A stretch of DNA of 64,000 nt from Dermacentor variabilis (GCF_050947875.1 NC_134572.1:134382605-134446604), one strand, 5' to 3'; shown: positions 40,816 through 50,301, counted from the stretch's first letter. Numbers and translations are program-made. Notes: a model not told the origin generated them from the sequence alone.

Positions 40816-41290
40816 TGTCAACTGCGTGTACACCCGTTGAATAAATGTGTCAGTCATCGTCAGGACGTCGTCTAAATGCGAGTTACGCATCCATTCAAGC
40901 GTTCGGAGAAAAATGGTGGTACCTGACTGGGCCAGCAATTCCATGGCCTATACGCTTGCCGTTTTTTCATGTGTTCACGCGCTCCAAACTGCGTGTACCC
41001 GTTTAATAAATGTGTCAGTCATCGTCAGGACGTTGTACAAGAGCAACTTGTGCATCTATTCAACCGTTCAGAGAAATGCGGTAATACCTGACTGGGGCCA
41101 GCAATTTAATGGGCTATAGTCTTACCATTTTTCCATTTTTTTCGCGTACTCCAAACTGCGTGTATCCGGCGAATAAGTGTGTCAGTCATCGCCAGGACGT
41201 TGTAGAAAAGCGAGTTATGCGTCGATTCAGCTGTTTAGAAAAAAGTGGTGATACATAACTGGGCCAGAAATTTCATGGGCTTGCCGGTTT
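40816..41290. repeat. Diverged satellite family B, about 167-bp units
   Basis: Nearly three units follow family A. ACTGCGTGTA recurs at about 40821, 40988 and 41155, a 167-bp spacing. The units keep the order CTGGGCCAGCAATTTCATGGGC, CTATAGTCTTACC, then an AT-rich stretch and a GTGTCAGTCATCG block, which aligns with the family A order CTGGGCTATAGCCTTACC through GTGTAAATCTGGG. The A/B joint near 40811-40819 is not in register, because A runs through TTCGTTCATTTA before B restarts further back in the unit. I infer that B is an older sister repeat at the array edge. Confidence 0.8.
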
Positions 41291-41591
41291 GAGGCACACA
41301 GTATCCTGGCTATATATACCGGCAGCGTTGCTTCGTGTGTGTCGCGTGTATGTTGGATGTCTTTCAGAGTTCTGCATTGGTGTTTTTCAAACGTTTATGT
41401 ATGTCATAATTTATGTGCTTTCATTGACTCGTTTCGTCGACTTTGACGCTGTCTTGTGTGTATTTCGGATTTTGAACAGTAGCCTCTGCATATCTTCGCG
41501 CGAACTAACACAATACCTTTTTTGGGCTCCCGTTGCACCTCGAGTAAGCTCCGTCCAGTGCGAAGTAAAAAAAAAATGAAGACAGAAAAGC

Positions 41592-41720
41592 AACTCCCAT
41601 GGTTCCACGCGAAAATTCCGGTCGCACGGAGTAAAAATTCTACTCCGATCATACGGAGCATAATAAACTCCCAACCGGGAAGTCGCTAGAGGACAAGCAA
41701 TATACTCCCACATGGGAGTT
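41592..41720. repeat. Possible small MITE-like inverted repeat
   Basis: AACTCCCATG at 41592-41601 is matched by its reverse complement CATGGGAGTT at 41711-41720. Inside lie a CGGAGTA/TACTCCG inverted pair and another AACTCCC copy. I found no convincing target-site duplication. It could be a degraded miniature element or a chance arrangement. Confidence 0.3.
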
Positions 41721-41744
41721 ATTTCCGTTTACAATGTAGGCTTC

Positions 41745-41850
41745 TGCTGTCCGCGATTGCGCTTGCCTTCTCTTGGTGTCTGTTCTGTAAGCCTAATTGT
41801 CCACCGGTTATCTAACAAGCGCATGACATGACTTGCCCAACGCCATTTAT
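41745..41850 (-). pseudogene. RTE-type LINE C-terminal fragment (dead)
   Basis: Read on the minus strand, the fragment encodes KWRWASHVMRLLDNRWT followed by TPREGKRNRGQQK. This is the tail pattern (W-GHVMR...DNRWT...PREGKRxRGRQK) of RTE-clade non-LTR retrotransposon proteins. It lacks the reverse transcriptase and stops abruptly. The same family is represented by the longer copy at 60.86-63.59 kb, whose matching segment is at about 63,380-63,480. It lies inside the insertion block in the diverged satellite and has no sign of function. Confidence 0.7.
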
Positions 41851-42025
41851 ATTGGAGGTAGTGCCCGATTGCTGCCCGAGGGAGGCCTGTCCTGTTCTGG
41901 TGAGGGAATGTCTGTTGTTGAAGCTTGGTTGGCCTTCCTAAATTCGTTGTACCTGGAGTGGTATCGCCCTCCTCGTTGTCGGCCTCTCTTTCCGGTATCA
42001 GGCGCCACTCCCAGCGTGGAGATGT

Positions 42026-42307
42026 CATGCACTGTAGGCTTACCATTTTCGCAATCTTTGGGGGGCACGCCAAACGGTGCGTATCCTTTGATTCATTCGT
42101 ATACATCTGCGTCAGCACGCGGATGCTGAGTGATTTATGGATGAATTCAAAGCTTTCGGTAAAAGCGATATTACCTGACAGGGCCTGACATTATATGGGC
42201 CATATATGCTCGGCGTTTTTACAATTTATTCCGGGCACACGAAATTGTGCCTATCCGTTGATTCATTGCGTAAATCGTCGTCGGGCCGGGCTTGCGGAGT
42301 TAATCTA
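42026..42307. repeat. Strongly diverged satellite units (family C), left part
   Basis: The order GTAGGCTTACCATTTTCGCAAT, GGCACGCCAAAC, GCGTATCC, TTGATTCATT and GAGTGATTTATGG repeats with a spacing of about 170 bp (GCGTATCCTTT near 42079, GCCTATCCGTT near 42248). It matches the family A order CTTACCGTTTTTTCGATTTTT, TTTGTGCCTATTCG, TTCATTTATTG and GAGTGATTTAAG, with many substitutions. The inverted-repeat element begins directly after it. Confidence 0.75.
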
Positions 42308-42568
42308 GGGTTCGTTACAGCGCAATACAAGACACGATCAAATGCAAGATATAAAACAAGGACACCACGCTGAATATCAACAATATATTTATCGACGATG
42401 TGTCTAACATATGCAGCTGCCAGTTCATAACCATGACATGCACGAGACAGAGATGCCTCGAGATAAGTGTGACCAACTGACGCATAACCAAAATTGACGC
42501 AGTAACACAGTTTCTTGTCATGAAGAGCGATAGACGGTTCGCTGATACATGTCCTGTCCCGAATCTTT

Positions 42569-42815
42569 ATTAAAGTTAACTTTTTGGGTTTTACTTGCCA
42601 TAACCATTTTCTGATTTTGAGGCACGACGTAGGGGAGGAATCAGGAAATTTCGACCACCAGAAGTTCTTTAACGTGCCCTAATGCGTGTATAAACACCCG
42701 TGTATATACACGGGTGTTTTCGCCCCCATTGAAATGCGGCCGCCGTGGCCGGGATTCGAAACCGCGACCTCGTGCTCAGCGGCCCGACACCATAGCCACT
42801 CAGCAACCACGGCAG
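42569..42815 (-). mobile_element. Ruka-type tick SINE, copy 1, nested in the foldback element
   Basis: The copy shares with copies 2 and 3 the segments TTTTACxTGCCAxAACCA, GTTCTTTAACG, ACGGGTGTTTTCGC and CGCCCCCAT. On the minus strand it has a pol III B-box-like GGTTTCGAATCCC (42751-42763). A diverged target duplication flanks it: GTCCCGAATCTTT (42556-42568) and GTCCCTAGTCTTT (42816-42828), 11 of 13 bases the same. The right arm of the host element has the uninterrupted sequence, which confirms the insertion. It also carries a 28-bp perfect palindrome at 42692-42719 that the other copies lack. Confidence 0.85.
42692..42719. repeat. 28-bp perfect palindrome inside the SINE
   Basis: AAACACCCGTGTAT is followed immediately by its reverse complement ATACACGGGTGTTT. 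Copies 2 and 3 have only the right-hand half (about ACACGGGTGTTT). The left half is therefore an extra inverted copy private to this insertion. Confidence 0.95.
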
Positions 42816-43236
42816 GTCCCTAGTCTTTGCATTGTAATCCTGACCGATTTCTCTTCTCAAATGGCTCGCGTGTTTATAAATCGCATTATCTTTCATTTTA
42901 AATAGGGACGACTATGTCATTTATAAACACGCGAGCCAATTGACAAGAGAAATGGCTGAGGCTTACAACATAATGATTAGGGACAAGGCATGTATCAGCG
43001 AACCGCCTATCGCTCTTCGTGACAAGGAACTGCGTTCGTTACCTATGTCAATTTTGATTATACGTCAGTTGGTCCCAGTGGCCTTGATGTATCTCGTGCA
43101 TGTCATGGTTATCAACTGGCAACTATATATTTGTTAGACATGTCTTCAGTTAAACTATCAGTTGAGAATCAGCGCCGTGTCGTCGTTTTATACATTCGTT
43201 TTGTCCGTGTCTTGTGTTGCGCTGTAACGAACCTTA

Positions 43237-45290
43237 CAATGAATCCTCCAATTCGCCCAACTTGCCGTCTTGAAGTGGAGTGAATCAGGCATCCATTCCG
43301 CACTTTCGAAAAAAAGTGATGTTACCTGATTGAGCGAACAATTTCATAGGCTGTATATAGGCTTACCGTTTTTCCAGTTTTTTTCGGGCGTGCCAGACTA
43401 CGCGTATCCGTCGATTCATTGCGTATATCGGCGTCAGCACGTGCCTGCGGAACGATTTATGCATCGATTCAGGGCTTTCAATAAAAGTGATGTTACCTGA
43501 CTGGGCCAGCAATTTCGCGGTCTATAAGCATACAGTTTTTCTTTTCTTTCGGGGGAGGGGGGGGGGCGGAGCAGGCCAATGTGCGCGTATCCGTTCATTC
43601 ATTGCGTTAATAATCGTCAGGAGATGCTTGCCGATTGAATTATGCATCGATTGAGCTATCTTGAGAAAAGTAATATTACCTGACATGATCAACAATTTCA
43701 TGGGCTATACAGGCTTACCGTTTTTCCAATGCCTTGGGGCACGCCAAAGTGTGCGCATCCATCCAATCAGTCTGTAATTCGTCGTCAGGACGTGCTTGCG
43801 GAGTGAAGCATGCATTGATTTAGCGCTTTCGAGAAAGGTGATATCACCTTATTTGGCCAACAATTTCATGCATGGCTTACCGTTTCTCTGATGTTTCCGT
43901 GCACGCGAAACTGCGCGTGTCCGTTGATTAATAATAATAATAATAATATTTGGGCTTTTACGTGCCAAAACCACTTTCTGATTATGAGGCACGCCGTAGT
44001 GGAGGACTCCGGAAATTTTGACCACCTGGGGTTCTTTAACGTGCACCTAAATCTAAGCACACGGGTGTTTTCGCATTTCGCCCCCATCGCAATGCGGCCG
44101 CCGTGGCCGGGATTCGATCCCGCGACCTCATGCTCAGCAGCCCAACACTATCCGTTGATTCGCTGCGTAAATTGGCGTCAGGACGTGACTGCAGAGTGAT
44201 TTATACAATAGATCGATTCGGCGCTTCTGACAAATGATGTTACCTGACTGGATAAGCTTAACGTTCTTTTTTTTGAAATTTTTTTCGGCCAAGCCTAACT
44301 GCGCGTATCCGTTGCTTCGTTGCGTAAATCGGCGTCAGGGCGTGCCTGCAGTGATTTAAGCGCCGATTCTCTGCTTTTAAGAAAATTAATTTTACCTGAC
44401 TCGGCCTAAAATTTCATAGTCTATAGGATTACCGTTTTTCCAATTTTCTCGGGTAAGGAAAGCTGCGCGCATTCCTTTATTCAGTGCCTTAATCGTCGTC
44501 AGAAAATGCCTGCGGAGTGATGCACGCATCGATCCACCGCTTTCGAGAAAAGTGATATTACCTAGCGGGGCCAACAGTTTCATGAGTTATCCATCAGGCT
44601 TACCGTTTTACAATTTTTGGGACAAGCGAAAGTACCCGTACCCGCTTTACGTCGCGTGCATCAGCATGTGTTTGGGGAACTACGTTTGCTCCGAACGAAC
44701 GCTTTCCTATAAGTGATTAGTCCTGGCTGTGTCACCATTCGAATTGGCTGGTAACAGTCAGGTAAGAGGCAGGTATAACACTTCCACTCCTAGGCTTACC
44801 CTTTTCTATTTGTTCCGGCAATCCAATCGACGTGTATACGTTCATTGATCGCATAAGTTGGCGTTAGCAGGTTCATGGGGAACGATGTATGTGCCGAACC
44901 AGCGGTTTCGGAAAGAGTGATTGGACCTGGCTGAGCCAACATTCTAACGGGCTGTAGGCTTACCTTTTTCCATTTGTTCCGGCAATCCAATGGGCGCGTA
45001 TATGTTTATTGATCGCATAAGTTGACGTTAGCAGGTTCATGGGGAACGATGTATGTGCCGAACCAGCGGTTTCGGAAAGAGTGATTGGACCTGGCTTGGC
45101 CAACATTCTAATGGGCTGTAGGCTTACCTTTTTTTTCCATTTCTGCCTCAAATCCAATTTGCGTGCACCTGTTATTGATCGTGTATGTCGGCCTCAGCAG
45201 GTGAATTGGGAACTATGTCTACGCCGAACCAGAGTTTTCAGAAAAGTGAGTATGATCTGCTGTGAGTATGGCCCGTCGACCAGAGAGCGG
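43237..45290. repeat. Strongly diverged satellite units (family C), right part, ending the array
   Basis: About ten decayed units follow, recognised by GGCTTACCGTTTTTCCA, a GCGCGTATCCGTTGATTCATTGCGTAAAT-like stretch, GTCAGGACGTGC, GCGGAGTGATTTATGC and CTTTCGAGAAAAGTGATATTACCTG in fixed order. Spacing is about 165-175 bp. The last two or three units (44.75-45.25 kb) form a subfamily with GTTCATGGGGAACGATG at about 44871 and 45035, 164 bp apart. A SINE interrupts at 43930-44150. Recognisable units end near 45,290. The homology with family A is read from shared word order, not from a computed alignment. Confidence 0.75.
43930..44150 (-). mobile_element. Ruka-type tick SINE, copy 2, with intact 10-bp target duplication
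   Basis: Read on the minus strand, this element runs from a tRNA-like head through the B-box-like GGGATCGAATCCC (44109-44121) to a body ending in a TAA/ATT simple-repeat tail at 43930-43948. The duplication TCCGTTGATT flanks it at 43920-43929 and 44151-44160. The target is a diverged satellite unit, whose TCCGTTGATTC continues after the insertion. I recognise the body from memory as the tRNA-derived Ruka SINE described from ixodid ticks. It is the best preserved of the three copies here. Confidence 0.92.
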
Positions 45291-45671
45291 CCTTAGCGCG
45301 AGTAATAAATAGATCATGAATTTCTTTACCAAGAGACTTTTCTGCAGGTCATTTTAATAAACATTTGACACCATACATACTCCCAGCTTTGATGTTCTTC
45401 AACTCGGCAGATGGTGCAATGCCTGCAGCATAGAAAAGGAAAACAAAATCACAACTCGTTGACATTTGCCAACGTTAGAGAAATTGCGCGTTTTCAACCC
45501 TTGTAATTGCTTTCGTTTTGCACGCTGTATATATGGCTGTTCAGAAATTCTCAAGCTCGAAGCCTTACATTGTTAAACAGTGTCGACAAGATGCTCACAG
45601 TTCATGTGCAGACCTAAGTCTATAGCGAAGCAGCTATCAACTGGCATGCATTGTATATGTGTGAAGCGATT
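45291..45671. other. Unassigned sequence right of the satellite edge
   Basis: This is the first stretch with no satellite similarity that I can see. No gene, RNA or transposon signal was found; the open frames are short and without family features. Confidence 0.5.
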
Positions 45672-45682
45672 ACAAAATGAAA

Positions 45683-45906
45683 AATTGTTGGGTCTTACAT
45701 GCCAAAACCACGATCCGATTATGACACACGCCGCAGTGGGGACTCTACAAATTTGGACCAACTGGGGTTCTTTAACGCGAATCTGAGTACATGGGTGTTT
45801 TCGCATTGCGCCCCCATCAAAATGCTGCCGCCGCGGGCGGGATTCGATCCCGCGACCTAGTGCTTAGCAGGCTAACACCATAGCCATTAACCACTGCGGG
45901 TTGATC
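45683..45906 (-). mobile_element. Ruka-type tick SINE, copy 3, with 11-bp target duplication
   Basis: It shares the Ruka body (TGCCAAAACCACGATCCGATTATG, GGGGTTCTTTAACGCG, GGGTGTTTTCGCATTGCG in order) and has the minus-strand B-box-like GGGATCGAATCCC at 45839-45851. The duplication ACAAAATGAAA lies at 45672-45682 and 45907-45917. It is more diverged than copy 2 (for example ACATGGGTG for ACACGGGTG). It continues further into the tRNA-like head than copy 2, ending in TAACCACTGCGGG. Confidence 0.9.
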
Positions 45907-45917
45907 ACAAAATGAAA

Positions 45918-47800
45918 GATAACAAAGAAAGTACTGTTGGCCTGGTAATCAGATCACAGGTAGTTGTGTAGTGCAGGCAACAAATATTGAGAGAACGCAG
46001 TTAATTGCTATTGTGCTCTTAAATGAAACTGCCAGAAGGCCATACGCAGCGCGTGGGCTATATATATACATGTGTAGTATGTCTGAATCCTAACAATTGG
46101 CAAAATACTTGGTTCGCACGAGCAAGTCGTTGAGTAATATGCTTCGAATACCTCGTGAACAAATGGTTGGCTTTCAAGTTCCAAAACTTGTTGCTACTAT
46201 CGATCGAAGATAACACGAATCGGATAAAAGGTCTAAGAACTGTACAAAAGCGCAGAGTCACTGTACATATTTCGCGATTGAGCAGTTCTGATGCTGAATC
46301 CACATTCCGGTGTTTTGCACAATTATACTTCTTTTTCACGAGCTTTCATTCTACGTTACAGTGAACACGTACACTCACTTGAGATGTCGAAGTAATGTTT
46401 TGGTCTGCCAATAAAATGTGTATCTGTCCCCGTAGTGTTATACATCTCAGCTTAGACATGTGCAAACGGACATTTTCTTTTAATGCAATGGCATGCACAG
46501 GATTTCGTTACTGATGACGTAAAACGGCTGTCAACTTTTTGAGACCCACTAGCTGTCCACTTATACTACCGCTACCGGAGCGCTGCTGAACGACTCTGGT
46601 CTCTATAGAATTATGCAATTAAACAACAAATGCTAGAAAATTATTCTCAGTGCAAAAAGTGTATACGCCGTCAAACGCATCATTCCTTTCACAAACATAA
46701 TAGTTTTCGATAGAAGCATTTGGCTATTCACTTACACTGACAAGCATCGCCGACGGTTTCTGCGCAACTATTTTCTTCACAGCAGAGATGATTTCCACAC
46801 CTTTCACCGCTACGCGGGAGGGGGGACATAGACATGAAAATGTGGCAGCAGCAGTGTGAGTTGCAAAATATAATCTCCAGGTTTTCCGAGCACATCGCCT
46901 CGAAATCACGCTTTGACAGGGCCAGGAACACGAAGCAACATTATTGTGAAATGTTATCTGAAAAGCGTCGTGCTGTATTCGTTAGTACTTACGCGATGAT
47001 GGGTCCTGCTGTCGTGCGAACAAACTAGTGGATTAAACAACGAATGAGAGGCGAAAATATTGGATGGGCGATGTTTGATCCGTTCTCAGAGCCTAAACAA
47101 TTCGAATGCAACGCTTGGGACCCTCGCAGACCGCTACCACCAACACATTATCTCAAAGGCTACTCAGAATATCACGAATAAATCAACGGCAACAAATATA
47201 GCGCCAAGTATCCAATACCTCATGCTTTATATGGAGTTTTGCGATGTTTCGGCGGGAATACTCGAGCTGTGTTAACTTGTATCATTACGATCAGGGCGTG
47301 TAATGCTCATGAACAATGGACACTTCTTTCTTCGACGCTTCGAATAACGCAGTGCTGAAAATTGCAGAACAGTTGTGCATAAGGTCTAGTCGTGGACATA
47401 ATCCTGAAACGTCCCGGCGATCGCAGTCGCCCGAACCCTGAGAATTACATTGCCACAAGACACCAGAGAAGCCTCATGCGTAATATCCTAGACAGCAAGC
47501 TTATGCCACCCAATATGGACACACGTTCCGGACATCATACGTGACGTAATATGGCTGACAAGAGAAAGCAAAACTTCACGGCTTGTTCAAAATGCGCATC
47601 TGTCACTGACGTAAGCACAGCGAGCCGGCACTTTCAGGCGATGTCGTGTGGTCTTACACTGTTCAACAATTCACTTTATTTTGTCGCTTCTGTAGACCTT
47701 GGAATTAAGGTCTTGCGCGTGTTCGTTGAAGTGTCGCCACCGTAGAACGCCACCTCTCGTTCTTGCGTCTCTTGCTTGGAGTTTGCATGAATAAGTCGTT
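45918..47800. other. Non-coding, unassigned stretch
   Basis: No repeat family or recognisable protein was seen. The open frames are 60-95 residues, overlap on both strands and lack domain motifs. A possible tiny exon (ATG at 47551, donor-like GTAAGC after CTGAC near 47611) is too weak to call. An 18-G homopolymer lies just to the right, at 47844-47861. Confidence 0.5.
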
Positions 47801-47843
47801 ACAGACGCGACACCTTGCCAGCGTACAGCGAGGGTTGGGAAAA

Positions 47844-47861
47844 GGGGGGGGGGGGGGGGGG
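47844..47861 (+). repeat. Poly-G tract (18 G)
   Basis: There are eighteen consecutive G residues at the left edge of a GC-rich island. The length may be unreliable in sequencing. As a G-run it could form a quadruplex, but that is inference. Confidence 0.9.
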
Positions 47862-47869
47862 TGGATTGG

Positions 47870-48330
47870 CGTTTAATGCCGGCGCAGTGGCCCGTCACGT
47901 CCGAAAGCGGGTGCAGCGCGCGCGTGCATGGGGCTTCGCGCGGGGACCCCGGGAACGCCCCCTCCACTGCCGCGGCCCGAGCCTTATGTCCCGCAGTCGT
48001 TAGTGTGCGGCTCTTCGCTCCTATATGATTACTCTGCTGCGTGTTTCTTTCCCTCTCCGGCGTCCTCTTTTTCTGTGATTCCTCGTGTGCGCGACGGCTG
48101 CTTGTACGCGCGGGCCTTAAACATAGAGCACTGGCCAACGATTCGCACACTCCCGACGTCCACGGTTCCACGACCTTGAAAAAGCCCGCGCTTATATACA
48201 TGTTCGACGCTCGGCCGGCTTACCCAAGCTCCGGACGCACGCGCGTGAATGGTTCGTCGAAAATCCCGTGACCGGCTCGATACACTTTGCTTTCTCTCGG
48301 TCTCTACGTTTTTTCTTTTTGTATATACGA
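47870..48330 (+). promoter_or_regulatory. GC/CpG-rich island, possible promoter
   Basis: The stretch is much richer in CG dinucleotides than its surroundings, with runs such as GCAGCGCGCGCGTGCATGG and CGCGGGGACCCCGGGAACG. A TATA-like TTATATAC lies at 48192-48199, about 260 bp before a candidate start codon at 48460. Position and composition suggest the promoter and 5' UTR of a plus-strand gene. A long minus-strand open frame across the region (47671-48201) is low in complexity and probably a by-product of GC content. Confidence 0.3.
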
Positions 48331-48459
48331 CTTTCTTTTCTCGGTTCCGTGAAGCCCGTGTGCTATCATTATTGCCGTCGAAGATACGCGTGTTTGGGCG
48401 GTCATCGAGGAGCGGACTCCCCCCGCTCGCTTTCGTGTACAGCGAACGATCAGGAGAAG

Positions 48460-48563
48460 ATGAGCGCCTTGGTCGACAGCATTGTGACGTTGCGCAACGG
48501 CCGGCAGGAAGGCCTCTCGAGCGTCACCCAGTGTGCCTTCACTCGGCAGGACTCAGAACGCAT
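48460..48563 (+). CDS. Candidate first coding exon, product unknown
   Basis: An ATG with A at -3 (GAAGATGAGC) opens 34 codons beginning MSALVDSIVTLRNG. They end at a strong donor-like site, CAT|GTGAGC, with the cut after 48563. About 26 of 32 third codon positions are G or C, well above the neighbouring sequence, which favours real coding over chance. The frame stays open upstream, so the ATG choice rests on context alone. A competing frame (48249-48761) overlaps it. I recognise no domain. The next exon would have to supply the third base of a split codon; no partner was identified with confidence. Confidence 0.35.
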
Positions 48564-48927
48564 GTGAGCGTCCCCCGATTTCGAAATACGGAATATATAT
48601 ATATACACGCAGTGCTGCTCGATTGGAAGCCAGCATCCAAGAGCAAGTTTTGCGGCAACCCTGCAATAACTGCTCACAACGCAGACTATCGTCTTGTTTT
48701 GCAAGCCTCAGAGCAACCGCTTGCCCCGAATGCTATATGTGTATCTTCCTGTGTTCGTTAGCTCTGGTCACTTCATTTCAGTCAGTGCGTATAAACTAGT
48801 CCCAGAACACTGTTGCATTGCACAAATTACCGTTTGTTTGCATGTTCTCTGACGTCACCCTGCAGCTGAGGGATAAGCCACGGCGGCAGGCCTTTTCAAC
48901 TGTTGCTGCGACCCAGATCATCCGCTA

Positions 48928-49062
48928 GTTAAGGTTTTAATTTTCATAACCAGATTCCTCATCTTCATCTATCAGTGATTCGTTGTTTACGTTGTTTACT
49001 GCAGGACAAGTACGTATTTATTACCCTCCGGTATGCGGCTGTCACTGCAAGAGTTGTCATCG
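48928..49062. repeat. Dispersed duplicate pair, copy 1
   Basis: The segment from GTTAAGGTTTTAATTTTCAT through TTCATCTATCAGTGATTCG and TTTACGTTGTTTACTG to GAGTTGTCATCG recurs at 50185-50301. The second copy lacks about 20 bp near the end (around CCTCCGGTATGCGG). Two copies within 1.3 kb suggest an unclassified transposable fragment or a local duplication. Confidence 0.8.
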
Positions 49063-50184
49063 TTAACTCGTGGTGATTTTGGCTAACATCCCGTTATTAG
49101 CCTATCTATACCACAGTATACTCAATGTGGCTTCAGTTCAACGCTACTTAATGAGACAGGCGATAAACGTGTGCAGTCCAAACGTTGATTCATTTGCGTT
49201 TTTTAAGTGTTTGTGAACGCAGGATAATCGCCTCCCACAGTATGTTATTTCGGAGAGCGCCGCCTAAGCAGCACCAACCGAACTCCCTGTTTATGACTAA
49301 AACCTCGAGGGTTAAGAAGCATGAGTCCAGTAATGCTGACCAATTGATCATTCGACAAAGGTTGTGATATTTTATTTTTATCGAAATGGTGATTGTATTA
49401 GCTAGTCTGCACGCAACTTGTAATCCACGAACAACATTTCTTTTTGTCTGAGCACTGTGGTTCCTCTGACGAAACACAGTCAATTCAATGACTGCGACCA
49501 GATGAAGCATCGAAGGCACTATTGGTCCTCCTACAGGACAATGGCCTGAACCAGAGGTTCTGGGTGCGTGTTACCGTGTGTGCATGTGCTTTTTACTTGT
49601 GCATGTTGTGTGGGAGCGTGTACCGTGTACGAATGTGCCATTTCACACATCGCTCTTATCATCTGGAGCAACGTGGTAGGTGTATCGTCAAACATCTCCA
49701 GCACCCATTAAAGAATCCTCTCCAGGTGAAGCAGACTATTGCATGGGACCTCATGTAAATTTAAGGAGAATAACAAATGCGCAAGTGTTCGCAGCGGAAT
49801 AGCGTCCCACGCAATCTGCCTAATGAACTTGACTTCACAGGCGCAGGAACACGCTAAGAAATCCCGGCGCCCCGATATTCAAACATAATATGCGAACAAA
49901 AGCTACCAAATCACAGTGTGCAGACAACGCAAGTGAAACTCCGCGGTCACTATAGTCAAAATGTAATTAAGCGGTCAGAGATAAAGCTGAGAATTGCGAC
50001 ACAATACGCAGGCTGATGCGAGCATATATGTGTTATACGTCGACCTTAGCTATACGTAGGGAAGACCAGCGCCAGCTATATGAAGTTGTCATCCATCAGT
50101 AATAGTTTTCAATTTTTCTATACAATATTGCCATACTATACGATCCTTAATTTTCCATCACACAAGCACATGTGTGTGTGTTTG
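49063..50184. other. Unassigned stretch between the duplicate copies
   Basis: Nothing recognisable was seen: no transposon motifs, RNA gene signature or conserved protein pattern. The open frames are short (60-109 residues) and overlapping. Confidence 0.5.
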
Positions 50185-50301
50185 TGTTACGGTTTTAATT
50201 TTTATAACCCGATTCCTGATCTTCATCTATCAGTGATTCGCTGTTTACGTTGTTTACTACAGCACAAGTACGCATCTATTCCCCTGCAAGAGTTGTCATC
50301 G
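50185..50301. repeat. Dispersed duplicate pair, copy 2, abutting a microsatellite
   Basis: This is homologous to 48928-49062, with scattered substitutions and a deletion of about 20 bp. It ends exactly where a TG microsatellite begins, so the microsatellite may have grown from the terminal GTGTG of the repeat. Confidence 0.8.

Larger units (their letters stand above)
41291..42025. other. Composite insertion block inside the diverged satellite
   Basis: Satellite sequence stops after CATGGGCTTGCCGGTTT and resumes with GTAGGCTTACCATTTTC near 42031, so about 735 bp interrupts a unit. The block holds a TATA-like run, a 10-A run at about 41567, a small inverted-repeat stretch at 41592-41720 and a minus-strand LINE fragment at about 41745-41850. 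The part from 41291 to 41590 is not recognised. Overlapping open frames here of 85 to 129 residues on both strands look accidental, and one of them is half satellite. Confidence 0.6.
42308..43234. mobile_element. Long-armed inverted-repeat (foldback/MITE-like) element carrying a SINE
   Basis: The two ends are mirror copies: GGTTCGTTACAGCGCAA at 42309 and TTGCGCTGTAACGAACC ending at 43233. The inverted homology continues through almost the whole element. The left arm is 42308-42568 plus 42829-42881, and the right arm is 42919-43234, with a loop at about 42882-42918. A TA dinucleotide flanks both ends (42306-42307 and 43235-43236), compatible with a Tc1/mariner-type TA target. Arms of about 320 bp leave no room for a transposase, so it would be non-autonomous. 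A Ruka-type SINE splits the left arm. It sits in diverged satellite. The superfamily assignment is inference. Confidence 0.8.

Noticed and set aside
41729..42118. 129-residue minus-strand open frame as a gene
   Set aside because: Its first half is translated diverged satellite and its last part is a LINE tail fragment. It is a chance fusion.
42751..45851. tRNA genes at the B-box-like sequences
   Set aside because: The B boxes lie in SINE heads with target duplications and no complete cloverleaf or anticodon arm that I can fold.
47551..47610. Possible mini exon starting MADKRKQNF with a donor-like GTAAGC
   Set aside because: It is only 20 codons with no GC3 bias, upstream promoter signal or partner exon. 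The evidence is too weak to annotate.
47671..48201. 176-residue minus-strand open frame
   Set aside because: It crosses the G18 tract and is low in complexity. No domain is recognisable, and its length is explained by the GC-rich composition.
48249..48761. 170-residue plus-strand open frame
   Set aside because: It competes with the better-supported candidate exon in another frame, runs through a TA-rich stretch and shows no family pattern.
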